Source: a virus. From it: a stretch of DNA of 42,890 nucleotides. Positions 36,004 through 42,890 of this stretch are shown in pieces. Every line of letters starts with the position of its first letter. Position 1 is the stretch's first letter. The position numbers and the translations under genes were made by a program. The notes beneath the pieces were generated by a model. The model worked only from the letters and a program-made list of their open reading frames with translations, was not told where the DNA came from and did no database searches. The stretch covers positions 1-42,890 of IMG/VR virus record IMGVR_UViG_3300032309_000321. The stretch is one strand, 5' to 3'.

Positions 36004-38657
36004 TATCTATCCCTGCCTGTCATTGCGTATTTGCTGCTAGCATTATATTGTACATCTGACGAAGTTCTAATAGCCCATCCTACATCATTAGCGATTGATT
36101 GTGATGAAGCGTTAGTATTCGCCGTAACATTAACTGTAACGCCTTGTGCTGCAATTTGTTTCTGGTAGTAGTCAACTGCTTGTGCAGTATATCTTCCACT
36201 AGAAGAAGCCATAGCATTGTTCATGCCTTGTGATAATAAATCTTTACGAGTTTGTTCGCCTACCGAAACAGCACTCGCTCCTGATGTAATAGCCTCTAAC
36301 AATTTAGGACTGACTTGACTTAATTGATATTCTAAAGTTGTACCTACGGGTGCTGGAGTTGGTGTTGCAGTTCCTGGAGCATTTAGATTAGCCAATGATT
36401 CTAGCGCTGCTTTGAGTTGTGCTATCTTTGCAATTAACTCTGCAATTTGACTATCTATTGCTTTGATTTGTTCAGCAGTCTTAGCCTGAATAGCAGTAAG
36501 AGCATCTGAGTATTCTTTGAAAGCCTCTGATAATGCTGCGGTTAATTCAGTTTGAACATCTGCTAATTGAGCAGTTAATTCTTCTGTGGCTAGTGTTAAA
36601 CCAGCATTTAATTTATAGGCAACTGAATCTACGCCATGTAATGTTATCTTTTCTAGCGCAAGCCAGTATGACTGTAATTGTTTGACAGACTCAGGGCTAC
36701 CAGCAAGAATAGTATCTGCTAATGCGCCACCGACATCAGGACCTTGCGCAACTACTTCTTCAATGAAAGTCTGAGTAAATCCTAGTGCTTGTAATTTACC
36801 TGCTTTGTCAGCGAGTGAAGTTGCTTTGGCTGCTTGTTCGGCGAGTTTATTTGTTATCGCTTCTAGCGTTCCGCCTTGTAGGTATTTACCTTCAAATGTT
36901 AATCCTGAAAATATATCGCCGATGCTTCGGTAAGTAGCACCCTTGAATATATTCCGTAATTGATCAACTGACTGTTTTACAATTTCAGCACTGCGCTTAG
37001 CAGCATCTCGTTGTAATTGCAGAACTTTAGTATTGTAATCTTTTTGAAGTTGCAGTTCTTCTTTGTGTGCATCTTCTAATACGGTCTTACGATCTATTCT
37101 TAATTCAGCAACTTTCTTTTCAGCATCAATAACTGCATCAATCATTTCTTGTTGCAACGCAGTAATGTCTTTCAACGCTGTGCCCATGCTATCTTGCAGG
37201 CTTTTAACTAATGCTTCCGCTCGCTTCAACGCACTTTCAGTAGAAGCAATAAGAGTTTTATTGCCTGATTTGACCGCATTGGTGTATGAGTTCTGTGCGT
37301 TCTTCAACCCTAATAATGCTGATTGATATTGCCCAGAAGCAGTTTGATATGCTTTTACAGCAGTATTAGTTTTAGTAACTAATTTATCAATAGGGTTCAA
37401 TAAACCTTCGGTTATAGCAGCACTGAAGTCTTTGCCGACAACATTTGTCCATGAAGATTTTAAGTCTGTGAAAGTAGATTTGATTTCAGTATTGAAGTCT
37501 TTGATTCTTTGTGTAACTTCAATTAACTTTTCTTCTAATTTACCAAGACCAGCAGTAGGGTATTTCACGCCATCGCCAACTGCGTCTAGATTTAATTTGA
37601 GGTCTTTGACTTCTTCATTAGTTTTCTTTGCGTCTGCAATAGTTTTTACCATAGCGCCAAGTAATACTGCGCCAGCAGCAGCACCTAGTAATGGATTGAT
37701 AGCCATTCTTTGTGCAACAGCAGCAGCAAGACCAGCAACTTTCAATGTGTTATATGCTGCTACTAAACCTCTGATTGCTGTTATAGCAAGCGTTACTCCT
37801 GCTTGTATTTTAGCGAATGCCCAAATGCTAGCGAAAGCAACACCAAAGTTAATAATGATTTGTTTATTTTTGTCAATGAAGGCAAAAAATTTACTCAATG
37901 CAGGTATCAATTTAGTGTTCAAGAAATTAACTAACTTGATAAGCGCAGGCAACAACGCATAACCTACTTGCTCTTTCAACTCACTCATTTGCGCATTGAA
38001 AATAGCCATCTTGCCAGCAGCGGTATCAGCAAATGCTTCTGCCATTCCACCAATACGATCTTCAATCGCTGCAAGGATTTCTTCGTATGATGCGCCTTGT
38101 TTGAGAGATACGCCCATCGCAATACCTAGATCACGCAATCCTCTTGCTTGACCTGTACTTGCTCTCGCTAATAAATCAGATGCCTCAGTCAATGAAATTT
38201 GTTTGAATCGTGCTAAATCGGCAGCAACAGACATTGACGCCATCGCTGTTTTAACACTACCTGTGGCAGCAGTTAGTTTAGATAACGAAGCATAAGTATC
38301 GTCATCAGCAAAACCTAATTGTATTAACGACTCTGCTGTCTGTGAAATGAAAGGAGTAGCAGCAGCAAAACTTTGACCAACATTATCAACTGCTGTTTTA
38401 AGTTTTAATAGAGCAACTTCTTCTTTCATCGCTTCTCTTACGCCAACCGCACCCAGTATTCCAAAAGAAGCAGCAAGAGCCATTACAGCGATTCTTGTCA
38501 TCTTAGTTGCAGCCTGCATTCTTGCCAATGACCTAGAAGTATTATCTGCTTCTTTGCCCATGTTTTGCAGTTCTTTATTAACCTTCTTAAAATCTGCAAC
38601 TGCTTGATCTGCTTTTGCCTTAATCTCGAAGATAACAGGTGGCAAAAATGTATTCAT
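36003..38657 (-). CDS. Tape measure protein
   Basis: 884 aa, the longest gene, in the expected place between tail chaperone and Dit. Helical throughout, with long coiled coils (residues 5-55, 390-560, 720-800) and hydrophobic segments near 270-345 that may enter the host membrane. The N-terminus (IKAKADQAVADFKKVNKELQ) is typical. At roughly 0.15 nm per residue, the family rule predicts a tail of about 130 nm. No peptidase motif is seen. AGGAG precedes ATG 38657. Confidence 0.93.
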   Translation of the reverse strand: MNTFLPPVIFEIKAKADQAVADFKKVNKELQNMGKEADNTSRSLARMQAATKMTRIAVMALAASFGILGAVGVREAMKEEVALLKLKTAVDNVGQSFAAATPFISQTAESLIQLGFADDDTYASLSKLTAATGSVKTAMASMSVAADLARFKQISLTEASDLLARASTGQARGLRDLGIAMGVSLKQGASYEEILAAIEDRIGGMAEAFADTAAGKMAIFNAQMSELKEQVGYALLPALIKLVNFLNTKLIPALSKFFAFIDKNKQIIINFGVAFASIWAFAKIQAGVTLAITAIRGLVAAYNTLKVAGLAAAVAQRMAINPLLGAAAGAVLLGAMVKTIADAKKTNEEVKDLKLNLDAVGDGVKYPTAGLGKLEEKLIEVTQRIKDFNTEIKSTFTDLKSSWTNVVGKDFSAAITEGLLNPIDKLVTKTNTAVKAYQTASGQYQSALLGLKNAQNSYTNAVKSGNKTLIASTESALKRAEALVKSLQDSMGTALKDITALQQEMIDAVIDAEKKVAELRIDRKTVLEDAHKEELQLQKDYNTKVLQLQRDAAKRSAEIVKQSVDQLRNIFKGATYRSIGDIFSGLTFEGKYLQGGTLEAITNKLAEQAAKATSLADKAGKLQALGFTQTFIEEVVAQGPDVGGALADTILAGSPESVKQLQSYWLALEKITLHGVDSVAYKLNAGLTLATEELTAQLADVQTELTAALSEAFKEYSDALTAIQAKTAEQIKAIDSQIAELIAKIAQLKAALESLANLNAPGTATPTPAPVGTTLEYQLSQVSPKLLEAITSGASAVSVGEQTRKDLLSQGMNNAMASSSGRYTAQAVDYYQKQIAAQGVTVNVTANTNASSQSIANDVGWAIRTSSDVQYNASSKYAMTGRDR

Positions 38658-39076
38658 CTTATGCTCCTAAAGTATTTATCAACGATTTGTTTGTGTATAT
38701 TGCTTCTGTACATAGCATAAGCAGGTTCCATATAAGGAAATCTAACTCCTGCTTTCCAATTACCGCCACCTAATTCTACTCTACGACCATAAATAATTGT
38801 AGGTCCTACTATTGCAGAATAAGAAGCAAAACCTGACCTGAATTTCTCGCCCATGATAGAGCGACGCAAATCGCCAGTTCTATTCATTGGTGGTAATCCT
38901 GCAACTGCTTTTGTGTAACGACCATTAACTTTAGGTCGCCTACCTTGAATTTGCTCTTTCGCTAATTGAATAAGAGCCAACATCATTTCATCTCGGGCTA
39001 CACGAGTGGCAACATCAATTTTAGCAGTCTTTTTTTCCCAAGTTTTTCTAACGAGTCTTAGATTGTTTGCTATCAA
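38654..39076 (-). CDS. HK97 gp10-like tail/neck protein
   Basis: 140 aa. Matches the HK97 gp10-like pattern: ALIQLAKEQIQGRRPKVNGR, PPMNRTGDLRRSIM, YSAIVGPTIIYGRRVELGGG, RFPYMEPAY. The start is TTG at 39076 with a weak GAAG site; no ATG is available before residue 31. It overlaps the frameshifted chaperone end by 29 bp. This family normally sits between connector and tail tube genes, so its place just before the tape measure is unusual. Confidence 0.78.
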   Translation of the reverse strand: MIANNLRLVRKTWEKKTAKIDVATRVARDEMMLALIQLAKEQIQGRRPKVNGRYTKAVAGLPPMNRTGDLRRSIMGEKFRSGFASYSAIVGPTIIYGRRVELGGGNWKAGVRFPYMEPAYAMYRSNIHKQIVDKYFRSIR

Positions 39077-39616
39077 TTTGCTTCACTTTCACTTCGTCAA
39101 CAAGGGTACTTATAGACAATAGCCAATCAACTAAATATGCTGGTTGTTCATCTACTTGGTCTGGTGTCCAACCAAATTTGTCAGCAGCGGTATAGTAAAA
39201 CCATTCCTCATCAGGGTAACTGAATGATTCATGTCTTTCGCCACCTTCAAGTAGCCATTTTAATCGTTGGCGTTTACGAAAGGGGATTCAGGATCCGCTT
39301 CTGTTTCTTCTGTCTTGCTTAATGAAGGGAATAGCATCTTCTGTGCTTTTCCTGCTTCTTCTGCTAATACATCATAATCAGCCATAGTTAGTTCTTCTAG
39401 TATGTTGATTTTCACTGATGGTAGCATGTAATCAAATGACCATTCCTCTACAAGAACAGCAATTAAACCATCAACGATGCTGAGTGCTTGCATCAAACCT
39501 TCTTCGGCGCTCGCAGCACGCAATACCTTCTTGCGATCTTTCACTCTCAGGGTTGAAGGATCTTTGAAGATTGCCCAAGCACCTGATGGTAGTTCTAACT
39601 TCTTTTTTTCTGCCAT
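39048..39616 (-). CDS. Tail assembly chaperone, -1 frameshift product
   Basis: Predicted 189 aa. Ribosomes slipping -1 on CCCTTTC (39284-39278; zero frame C CCT TTC) leave the short frame five codons before its stop and continue RKRQRLKWLLEGG, then FGWTPDQVDEQPAYLVDWLL, to TAG 39048. The downstream frame has no start of its own, matches the usual T-part, and overlaps the next gene. It is the G-GT type chaperone that loads the tube protein on the tape measure. Confidence 0.85.
39260..39616 (-). CDS. Tail assembly chaperone, short form
   Basis: 118 aa from ATG 39616 (MAEKKKLELPSGAWAIFKDP); longer readings enter the upstream hairpin. GGAAGGAATATC lies upstream. It has the typical AWAIFKDPSTLRVKDRKKVL start and an acidic end (ETEADPESPFVNAND). 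Zero-frame product of the frameshift pair, normally made in excess over the fused form. Confidence 0.88.
   Translation of the reverse strand: MAEKKKLELPSGAWAIFKDPSTLRVKDRKKVLRAASAEEGLMQALSIVDGLIAVLVEEWSFDYMLPSVKINILEELTMADYDVLAEEAGKAQKMLFPSLSKTEETEADPESPFVNAND
39278..39284 (-). promoter_or_regulatory. -1 ribosomal frameshift site CCCTTTC
   Basis: A perfect X XXY YYZ heptamer with zero-frame codons CCT TTC, re-pairing as CCC TTT. It sits 15 bp before the zero-frame stop, in the standard place for tail chaperone genes. Confidence 0.82.
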
Positions 39617-39644
39617 GATATTCCTTCCGTAGTTGCCTTCCGTT

Positions 39645-39707
39645 ATTATAGAGGTAAGTGAGGCAGAATGTGGGAAGGCGGCACATTCACTTGAAATCCC
39701 CACTTAC
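39645..39707 (-). promoter_or_regulatory. Stem-loop and TATAAT box after the tail tube gene
   Basis: Minus RNA: GTAAGTGGGG pairs with CCTCACTTAC around an inner 7-bp hairpin GAATGTG/CACATTC. Directly below it is a perfect TATAAT (39650-39645). No T-run follows. It may be an attenuator, processing site or weak promoter controlling chaperone and tape measure levels after the abundant tube protein. Confidence 0.5.
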
Positions 39708-39723
39708 CGACTTGCGCTAGATG

Positions 39724-40713
39724 TTACTGATATGTACCAGAAACAACAGCATTCTGAAGTGTCCACTTGATTGGCGCAAAACCACCACTCGCACCTGCAT
39801 CAGTAGAATTAGCAATTGCTGAGAAATCAACAGCGATTGAAACATGATCTGCTGAACGATCAATAGCAGCAGCAGTATAAGCACCTTTAGTGATTGTGAA
39901 AGCAATAGAGGTAGCAGATGCTCCTGCGCCTTGTGCGAAGGTAAGTGTTAATGCTGGTTGAGAGTTAGATAAGAAACGAGTTAATTCAGCATCGTTTTCC
40001 ATAACGAATGTGAAATTACCTGTTGCGTCTAATGCTCCAACAAATACTTCGTATGGACCTTGTGTGGTGTCAATACCGAAGATTGCTTCTGATGAGCGAG
40101 TTAATGTTAATGAGCCATCAGTTGTATAACCAACTGTTGAGCCACCAATAGAAACTGAACCACGCCATACAGGAGTAGGAACTACTGAACTGAATGATGG
40201 TGCCGCAGTCGCTGTGGTTGTTGATGGGAAACCCATAAGTTTTGCTGTGTATTCAAGCATACCTTCTGAGTTGAAATTGAAAGTGAAGTCTGTAACTTTG
40301 CAGCCAGGATAGTAACGATTCTCAGCAACATACATATCTTCAATAGTGAAAGATGTGGGTTGTGCGTCTGCTCCAATACCTGTTGCATTTTTCAATGAAA
40401 TTACATGTGTGTATGGTGCGGAAACTCCTGTGGTCGCAACTGCGCCCATAATTCCACCTAGCCAATAGCCAACTGTGTCGGCAAATACTGGACCACCAAG
40501 ATCAATCTCTGTATAACGACGACCTTGAATGTAATTGTAATTCTGCGCCATAGAACCACGAAGTCCTGTGTCGTATAGTGGTGCAATAATATCTACTGGC
40601 TTTAATGAATCTTTCGCCAATGGAATAAAATCTGTTGCATTTACTGGTGTTCCTGGAGTTACTTCTTTGGCTATGCCAACGTAACTGCGTACGGAAGGTA
40701 GTGCTGATGCCAT
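39724..40713 (-). CDS. Major tail tube protein
   Basis: 329 aa. The N-terminus (YVGIAKEVTPGTPVNATDFI, PLYDTGLRGSMAQNYNYIQG) and DFTFNFNSEGMLEYTAKLMG are typical of phage tail tube proteins. The C-terminal 80 residues may form an extra surface domain. It lies between connector/terminator genes and the chaperone, as usual. It would be among the most abundant virion proteins. Confidence 0.88.
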   Translation of the reverse strand: MASALPSVRSYVGIAKEVTPGTPVNATDFIPLAKDSLKPVDIIAPLYDTGLRGSMAQNYNYIQGRRYTEIDLGGPVFADTVGYWLGGIMGAVATTGVSAPYTHVISLKNATGIGADAQPTSFTIEDMYVAENRYYPGCKVTDFTFNFNSEGMLEYTAKLMGFPSTTTATAAPSFSSVVPTPVWRGSVSIGGSTVGYTTDGSLTLTRSSEAIFGIDTTQGPYEVFVGALDATGNFTFVMENDAELTRFLSNSQPALTLTFAQGAGASATSIAFTITKGAYTAAAIDRSADHVSIAVDFSAIANSTDAGASGGFAPIKWTLQNAVVSGTYQ

Positions 40714-40717
40714 TTAT

Positions 40718-40954
40718 TCACGCTCCTGCTGTAATGTCAGGCGAGGCTGACTGTTTGTTTTCTGTTTTATTTATTTCTTTTACTGCTTCTTTTGTTGCTG
40801 TTGGTACCGCAGGTGCGGACTTAGCATTTGAATCAAGAGATAATCCTCTAGCCCTTAGACCTTCGGGACCATCAAACGATTCACCCTTTTTCACGGTGAT
40901 ACCTAAAGACGGAAATACTCTGTCTTCTTCACCATTGTATATATAACGAGCCAT
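40718..40954 (-). CDS. Small acidic/helical head-tail protein
   Basis: 78 aa. A short beta start (MARYIYNGEEDRVFPSLGIT, VKKGESFDGPEG) is followed by a low-complexity Ala/Lys/Glu tail (KEAVKEINKTENKQSASPD). The first half resembles small proteins encoded between connector and tube genes in actinophages. Function not known. AGGAG precedes ATG 40954. Confidence 0.7.
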   Translation of the reverse strand: MARYIYNGEEDRVFPSLGITVKKGESFDGPEGLRARGLSLDSNAKSAPAVPTATKEAVKEINKTENKQSASPDITAGA

Positions 40955-40962
40955 GGATTCTC

Positions 40963-41475
40963 CTATGATTCAATCATTTCTGTGACGGTAAAGCGGATAG
41001 CAGCCCAAGTTTCAGTTGCGCCACCTTCGTTAGAAAGTGGTTCACCATATTGGACATCTATTGCTGGTTCTGCTGCTTGCCAGATTATATTGGGATTGTC
41101 TTCACCTAAAGTGTGCTGACCAGCCCTTAATCTAGTTTTTACTGCATCTATCAAATCATCAAACGCAGACATAGCGTCTTCTGCATTTCTTTCTAACGAG
41201 TGATGAAATATCTGTAGAGCAATTCCATAATCAACACGCTTCCAGCCTAGTCCTGCACCACCAGAAGACATTGATTCAACTCCGCCAATAGCAATACGGC
41301 TTTCTGTTTCATTCTCAATGAATACAACAGCAGCAGCACGACTATTCTGCCCCGGAAATGAATTTACTTGAAAGTTAAGACGCTTTGGGAAAGAAGATAA
41401 TGTTTGATTCAGCGTAGTAATTTGAGCGCTGTCTATCCAACTGCGTACGGCTTCCCGAACAGTTGCTCTTGACAT
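40963..41475 (-). CDS. Tail terminator/completion protein
   Basis: 170 aa. Small alpha/beta protein (REAVRSWIDSAQITTLNQTL; VDYGIALQIFHHSLERNAED; IDAVKTRLRAGQ; ETWAAIRFTVTEMIE), the pattern of tail terminators that cap the tail and join it to the head. It sits between the connector and the tube gene. The start overlaps the connector stop (TAATG). Confidence 0.75.
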   Translation of the reverse strand: MSRATVREAVRSWIDSAQITTLNQTLSSFPKRLNFQVNSFPGQNSRAAAVVFIENETESRIAIGGVESMSSGGAGLGWKRVDYGIALQIFHHSLERNAEDAMSAFDDLIDAVKTRLRAGQHTLGEDNPNIIWQAAEPAIDVQYGEPLSNEGGATETWAAIRFTVTEMIES

Positions 41476-42374
41476 TATCTAATCCTGCGATAAGGCTTCA
41501 ATAGATCCATAGCCATAGCCATATCACTACCGATATTCTCTTGAATTTGAGTTGTTGAAGATTGATTAGGTAATGTACCTACACCCATAGTTAAACTCGC
41601 ATCTCCACGAACTTTCAACATAGCAGTTGTAGCGAGGATTGTAGCCTCTTTAATTGCTGGTGGCAACGCTGAGATAGAAACTCCTGCGGTGTGTGAATAT
41701 AACAATACTTGTGTAAGTGGAACTGTAGTTGAGCCGAATACATAATTGCTAGCAACCGTAACATATTCTGAATACATTCCGTCATAAATCTTTAGGTCTT
41801 GTCCTACTGTTATGCCAGTTCCGCTCTTAACTGTTAATGTTGATTGACCTGCGGTAGCTGACATAATGGTTGTGTTTGCGTAACCATTGACATAAGTATA
41901 TTTCAAATAAACTAGTTGTCCTGATGTTTGAGGGAAACCGAACTGAAGCGGACCTTGACTTGTGTATAACCCACCCATATTCGCGTAAGGAAATATAATC
42001 TGTTGATTTTCAAGCCAAGCGACTGAACAATCTTGTGCCTGGTAAAGTTGTGTAGAAGGATTACCATACCAGAAATCTGTTAATGCTATTACTGGATTAT
42101 ATCGTGGGTGAAATTTAATTGTGCCGTCTGATGAAATTCTAGAGCGTTGCGTTTCGGTTTCAGTCGTCGCGCCTAATACTTGATTACAATAAGTATCTAC
42201 CCAAGAAGAAGCGCGAGATATAACATTAGTTAATTCGCTTTCTTGAATTGCTGGGTCAGTTGAATTGAATACTAAGTTATCAATATCTATGGCGGTGGGT
42301 GCGTTACGGTATTCGTTATTAGTTAAATATGAAGTTGAACCCTGTTGAGTTGTTGGGTTAATCGCATTAGCCAC
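41475..42374 (-). CDS. Head-tail connector (gp6-like adaptor)
   Basis: 299 aa. The N-terminal part (AIQESELTNVISRASSWVDT, YCNQVLG) has the helical adaptor pattern of head-tail connectors that bind the portal. A beta insert follows (AGQSTLTVKSGTGITVGQDL), and the C-terminus (IKEATILATTAMLKVRGD) returns to helices. The start is GTG at 42374, overlapping the previous gene by 8 bp, with no strong ribosome site, so coupling is likely. Confidence 0.8.
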   Translation of the reverse strand: MANAINPTTQQGSTSYLTNNEYRNAPTAIDIDNLVFNSTDPAIQESELTNVISRASSWVDTYCNQVLGATTETETQRSRISSDGTIKFHPRYNPVIALTDFWYGNPSTQLYQAQDCSVAWLENQQIIFPYANMGGLYTSQGPLQFGFPQTSGQLVYLKYTYVNGYANTTIMSATAGQSTLTVKSGTGITVGQDLKIYDGMYSEYVTVASNYVFGSTTVPLTQVLLYSHTAGVSISALPPAIKEATILATTAMLKVRGDASLTMGVGTLPNQSSTTQIQENIGSDMAMAMDLLKPYRRIR

Positions 42375-42648
42375 TAGAACTGTCCATCTCTATTCGATTG
42401 TTTAATTCGCCACATCTAGAACATTTCTTGAACCAACTGCCGAATCCGCAACTGGTACACGGATAGCCACCATTAGTGGAAAATCCATTTAATCCTGCTT
42501 CGCCTAAACCTTCTTTTTTTAATTGCCTTGCTAATTTTGAGTCTTGTACATCAAACAAACCATCTTTGCCTGCTCTGATAACTTTTTTGCCTCTACTGGT
42601 TTCTACTTCTATTTCTCTTAATCCTGTTGGTGGAATTATTCTTGACAT
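42367..42648 (-). CDS. Small zinc-ribbon head-tail protein
   Basis: 93 aa. The N-terminal half (REIEVETSRGKKVIRAGKDG, LFDVQDSKLARQLKKEGLGE) is basic. The C-terminal half has CTSCGFGSWFKKCSRC, a zinc ribbon. It directly follows the capsid gene and its hairpin. AGGAGG precedes ATG 42648. Not a named family; it may be a connector accessory. Confidence 0.72.
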   Translation of the reverse strand: MSRIIPPTGLREIEVETSRGKKVIRAGKDGLFDVQDSKLARQLKKEGLGEAGLNGFSTNGGYPCTSCGFGSWFKKCSRCGELNNRIEMDSSSG

Positions 42649-42663
42649 TTTGCCTCCTAGTTA

Positions 42664-42699
42664 AATAATGGTGCGCCCGATATATGACGCACCACTATT
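42664..42699 (-). promoter_or_regulatory. Stem-loop after the capsid gene
   Basis: Minus RNA: AATAGTGGTGCG pairs with CGCACCATTATT (12 bp, one G-U) around a 12-nt loop. No long T-run follows, so it is more likely a partial attenuator or mRNA-stabilising hairpin that sets capsid above downstream products. Confidence 0.6.
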
Positions 42700-42715
42700 G
42701 TTATTCAATTACGAA

Positions 42716-42890
42716 TTAAACATTACCGATTCCTGAAACTGCTCCATTCCACGCAGGTGCGTAGCATAAGAAAGTTCCACGATAGTAAGTTGAGAAATCG
42801 TAGGTGAATTGGACTACTGGCCATTGAATACCCATGTAATCTTGAACATTTACTGCTGCCCAAACATCAGATACTTCTGTATCAGGAATT
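42716..42890 (-). CDS. Major capsid protein, C-terminal end (plus duplicated overlap)
   Basis: The same frame as 1-1628. Bases 42767-42716 supply the last 16 codons (ending NGAVSGIGNV) and TAA at 42718-42716; 42768-42890 repeats 1-123. Joined length is 560 codons including the stop, so the two pieces fit without any frame change. Confidence 0.9.
   Translation of the reverse strand, partial: IPDTEVSDVWAAVNVQDYMGIQWPVVQFTYDFSTYYRGTFLCYAPAWNGAVSGIGNV
42768..42890. repeat. Terminal direct repeat, right copy
   Basis: Exact copy of bases 1-123. One copy should be removed when the genome is written as a circle of 42,767 bp. Confidence 0.97.

Noticed and set aside
37432-37962. Long plus-strand open frame (176 codons) inside the tape measure gene
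   Set aside because: No ribosome site, composition mirrors the helical protein on the other strand; a shadow frame.

Overview
The window is one complete phage genome, written as a linear contig that closes on itself. Bases 1-123 are repeated exactly at 42768-42890, and the major capsid gene runs across that junction, so the unit genome is 42,767 bp and the map is circular. The proteins point to a tailed, long-tailed (siphovirus-type) phage: large terminase, portal, MuF-like protein, protease, HK97-type capsid, tail tube, frameshifted tail chaperone, tape measure, Dit-like protein and fibres. Several small families are typical of actinobacteriophages (MSMEG_6728-type protein, r1t-type holin, DUF6378, DUF932, an actinobacterial-style lytic transglycosylase). 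Base composition is AT-rich and the genes are tightly packed. I infer a host among low-GC planktonic freshwater Actinobacteria; the sequence alone does not prove this. I see no integrase, repressor, tRNA or CRISPR array, so a lytic lifestyle is likely.

Layout: nearly every gene is on the minus strand, in two long transcription units. The early unit starts near 24.5 kb and runs down to about 12.46 kb. It carries many small unknown proteins, DUF932, an MSMEG_6728-type protein, a Redbeta/RecT-type annealing protein, a Cas4-like nuclease, a replication-initiator-like protein, a lytic transglycosylase, RusA, HNH, SSB and an HTH protein. The late unit starts at a promoter near 12.43 kb. It encodes a DNA base-modification cassette (ParB-like, TET/JBP dioxygenase, TET-associated glycosyltransferase), then terminase, head-fibre-like proteins, portal, MuF, protease and capsid. 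It passes through the contig junction into connectors, tail, fibres, lysis genes, a metallophosphoesterase and DUF6378, and ends at a strong bidirectional terminator at 25.14 kb. One small gene at 24.9 kb is on the plus strand. The region 24.33-24.91 kb is the main non-coding control region.

The most striking finding is RNA-level. Two perfect type II hammerhead ribozymes (23511-23572 and 24355-24422, minus strand) lie in the early unit, each cutting about 55 nt before a start codon. About ten early genes share an unusual ribosome-binding box, GAAGGGTAA, while late genes use AGGAG. The predicted first 50 nt of the late transcript fold into a hairpin whose 13-nt loop is the exact complement of that early box. 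A second complementary copy sits just after the DUF932 gene, whose own ribosome-binding site it could pair with. Together these suggest an RNA-based early-to-late switch: self-cleaving leaders plus an antisense loop aimed at early ribosome-binding sites. The sequences are observed; the mechanism is inference.
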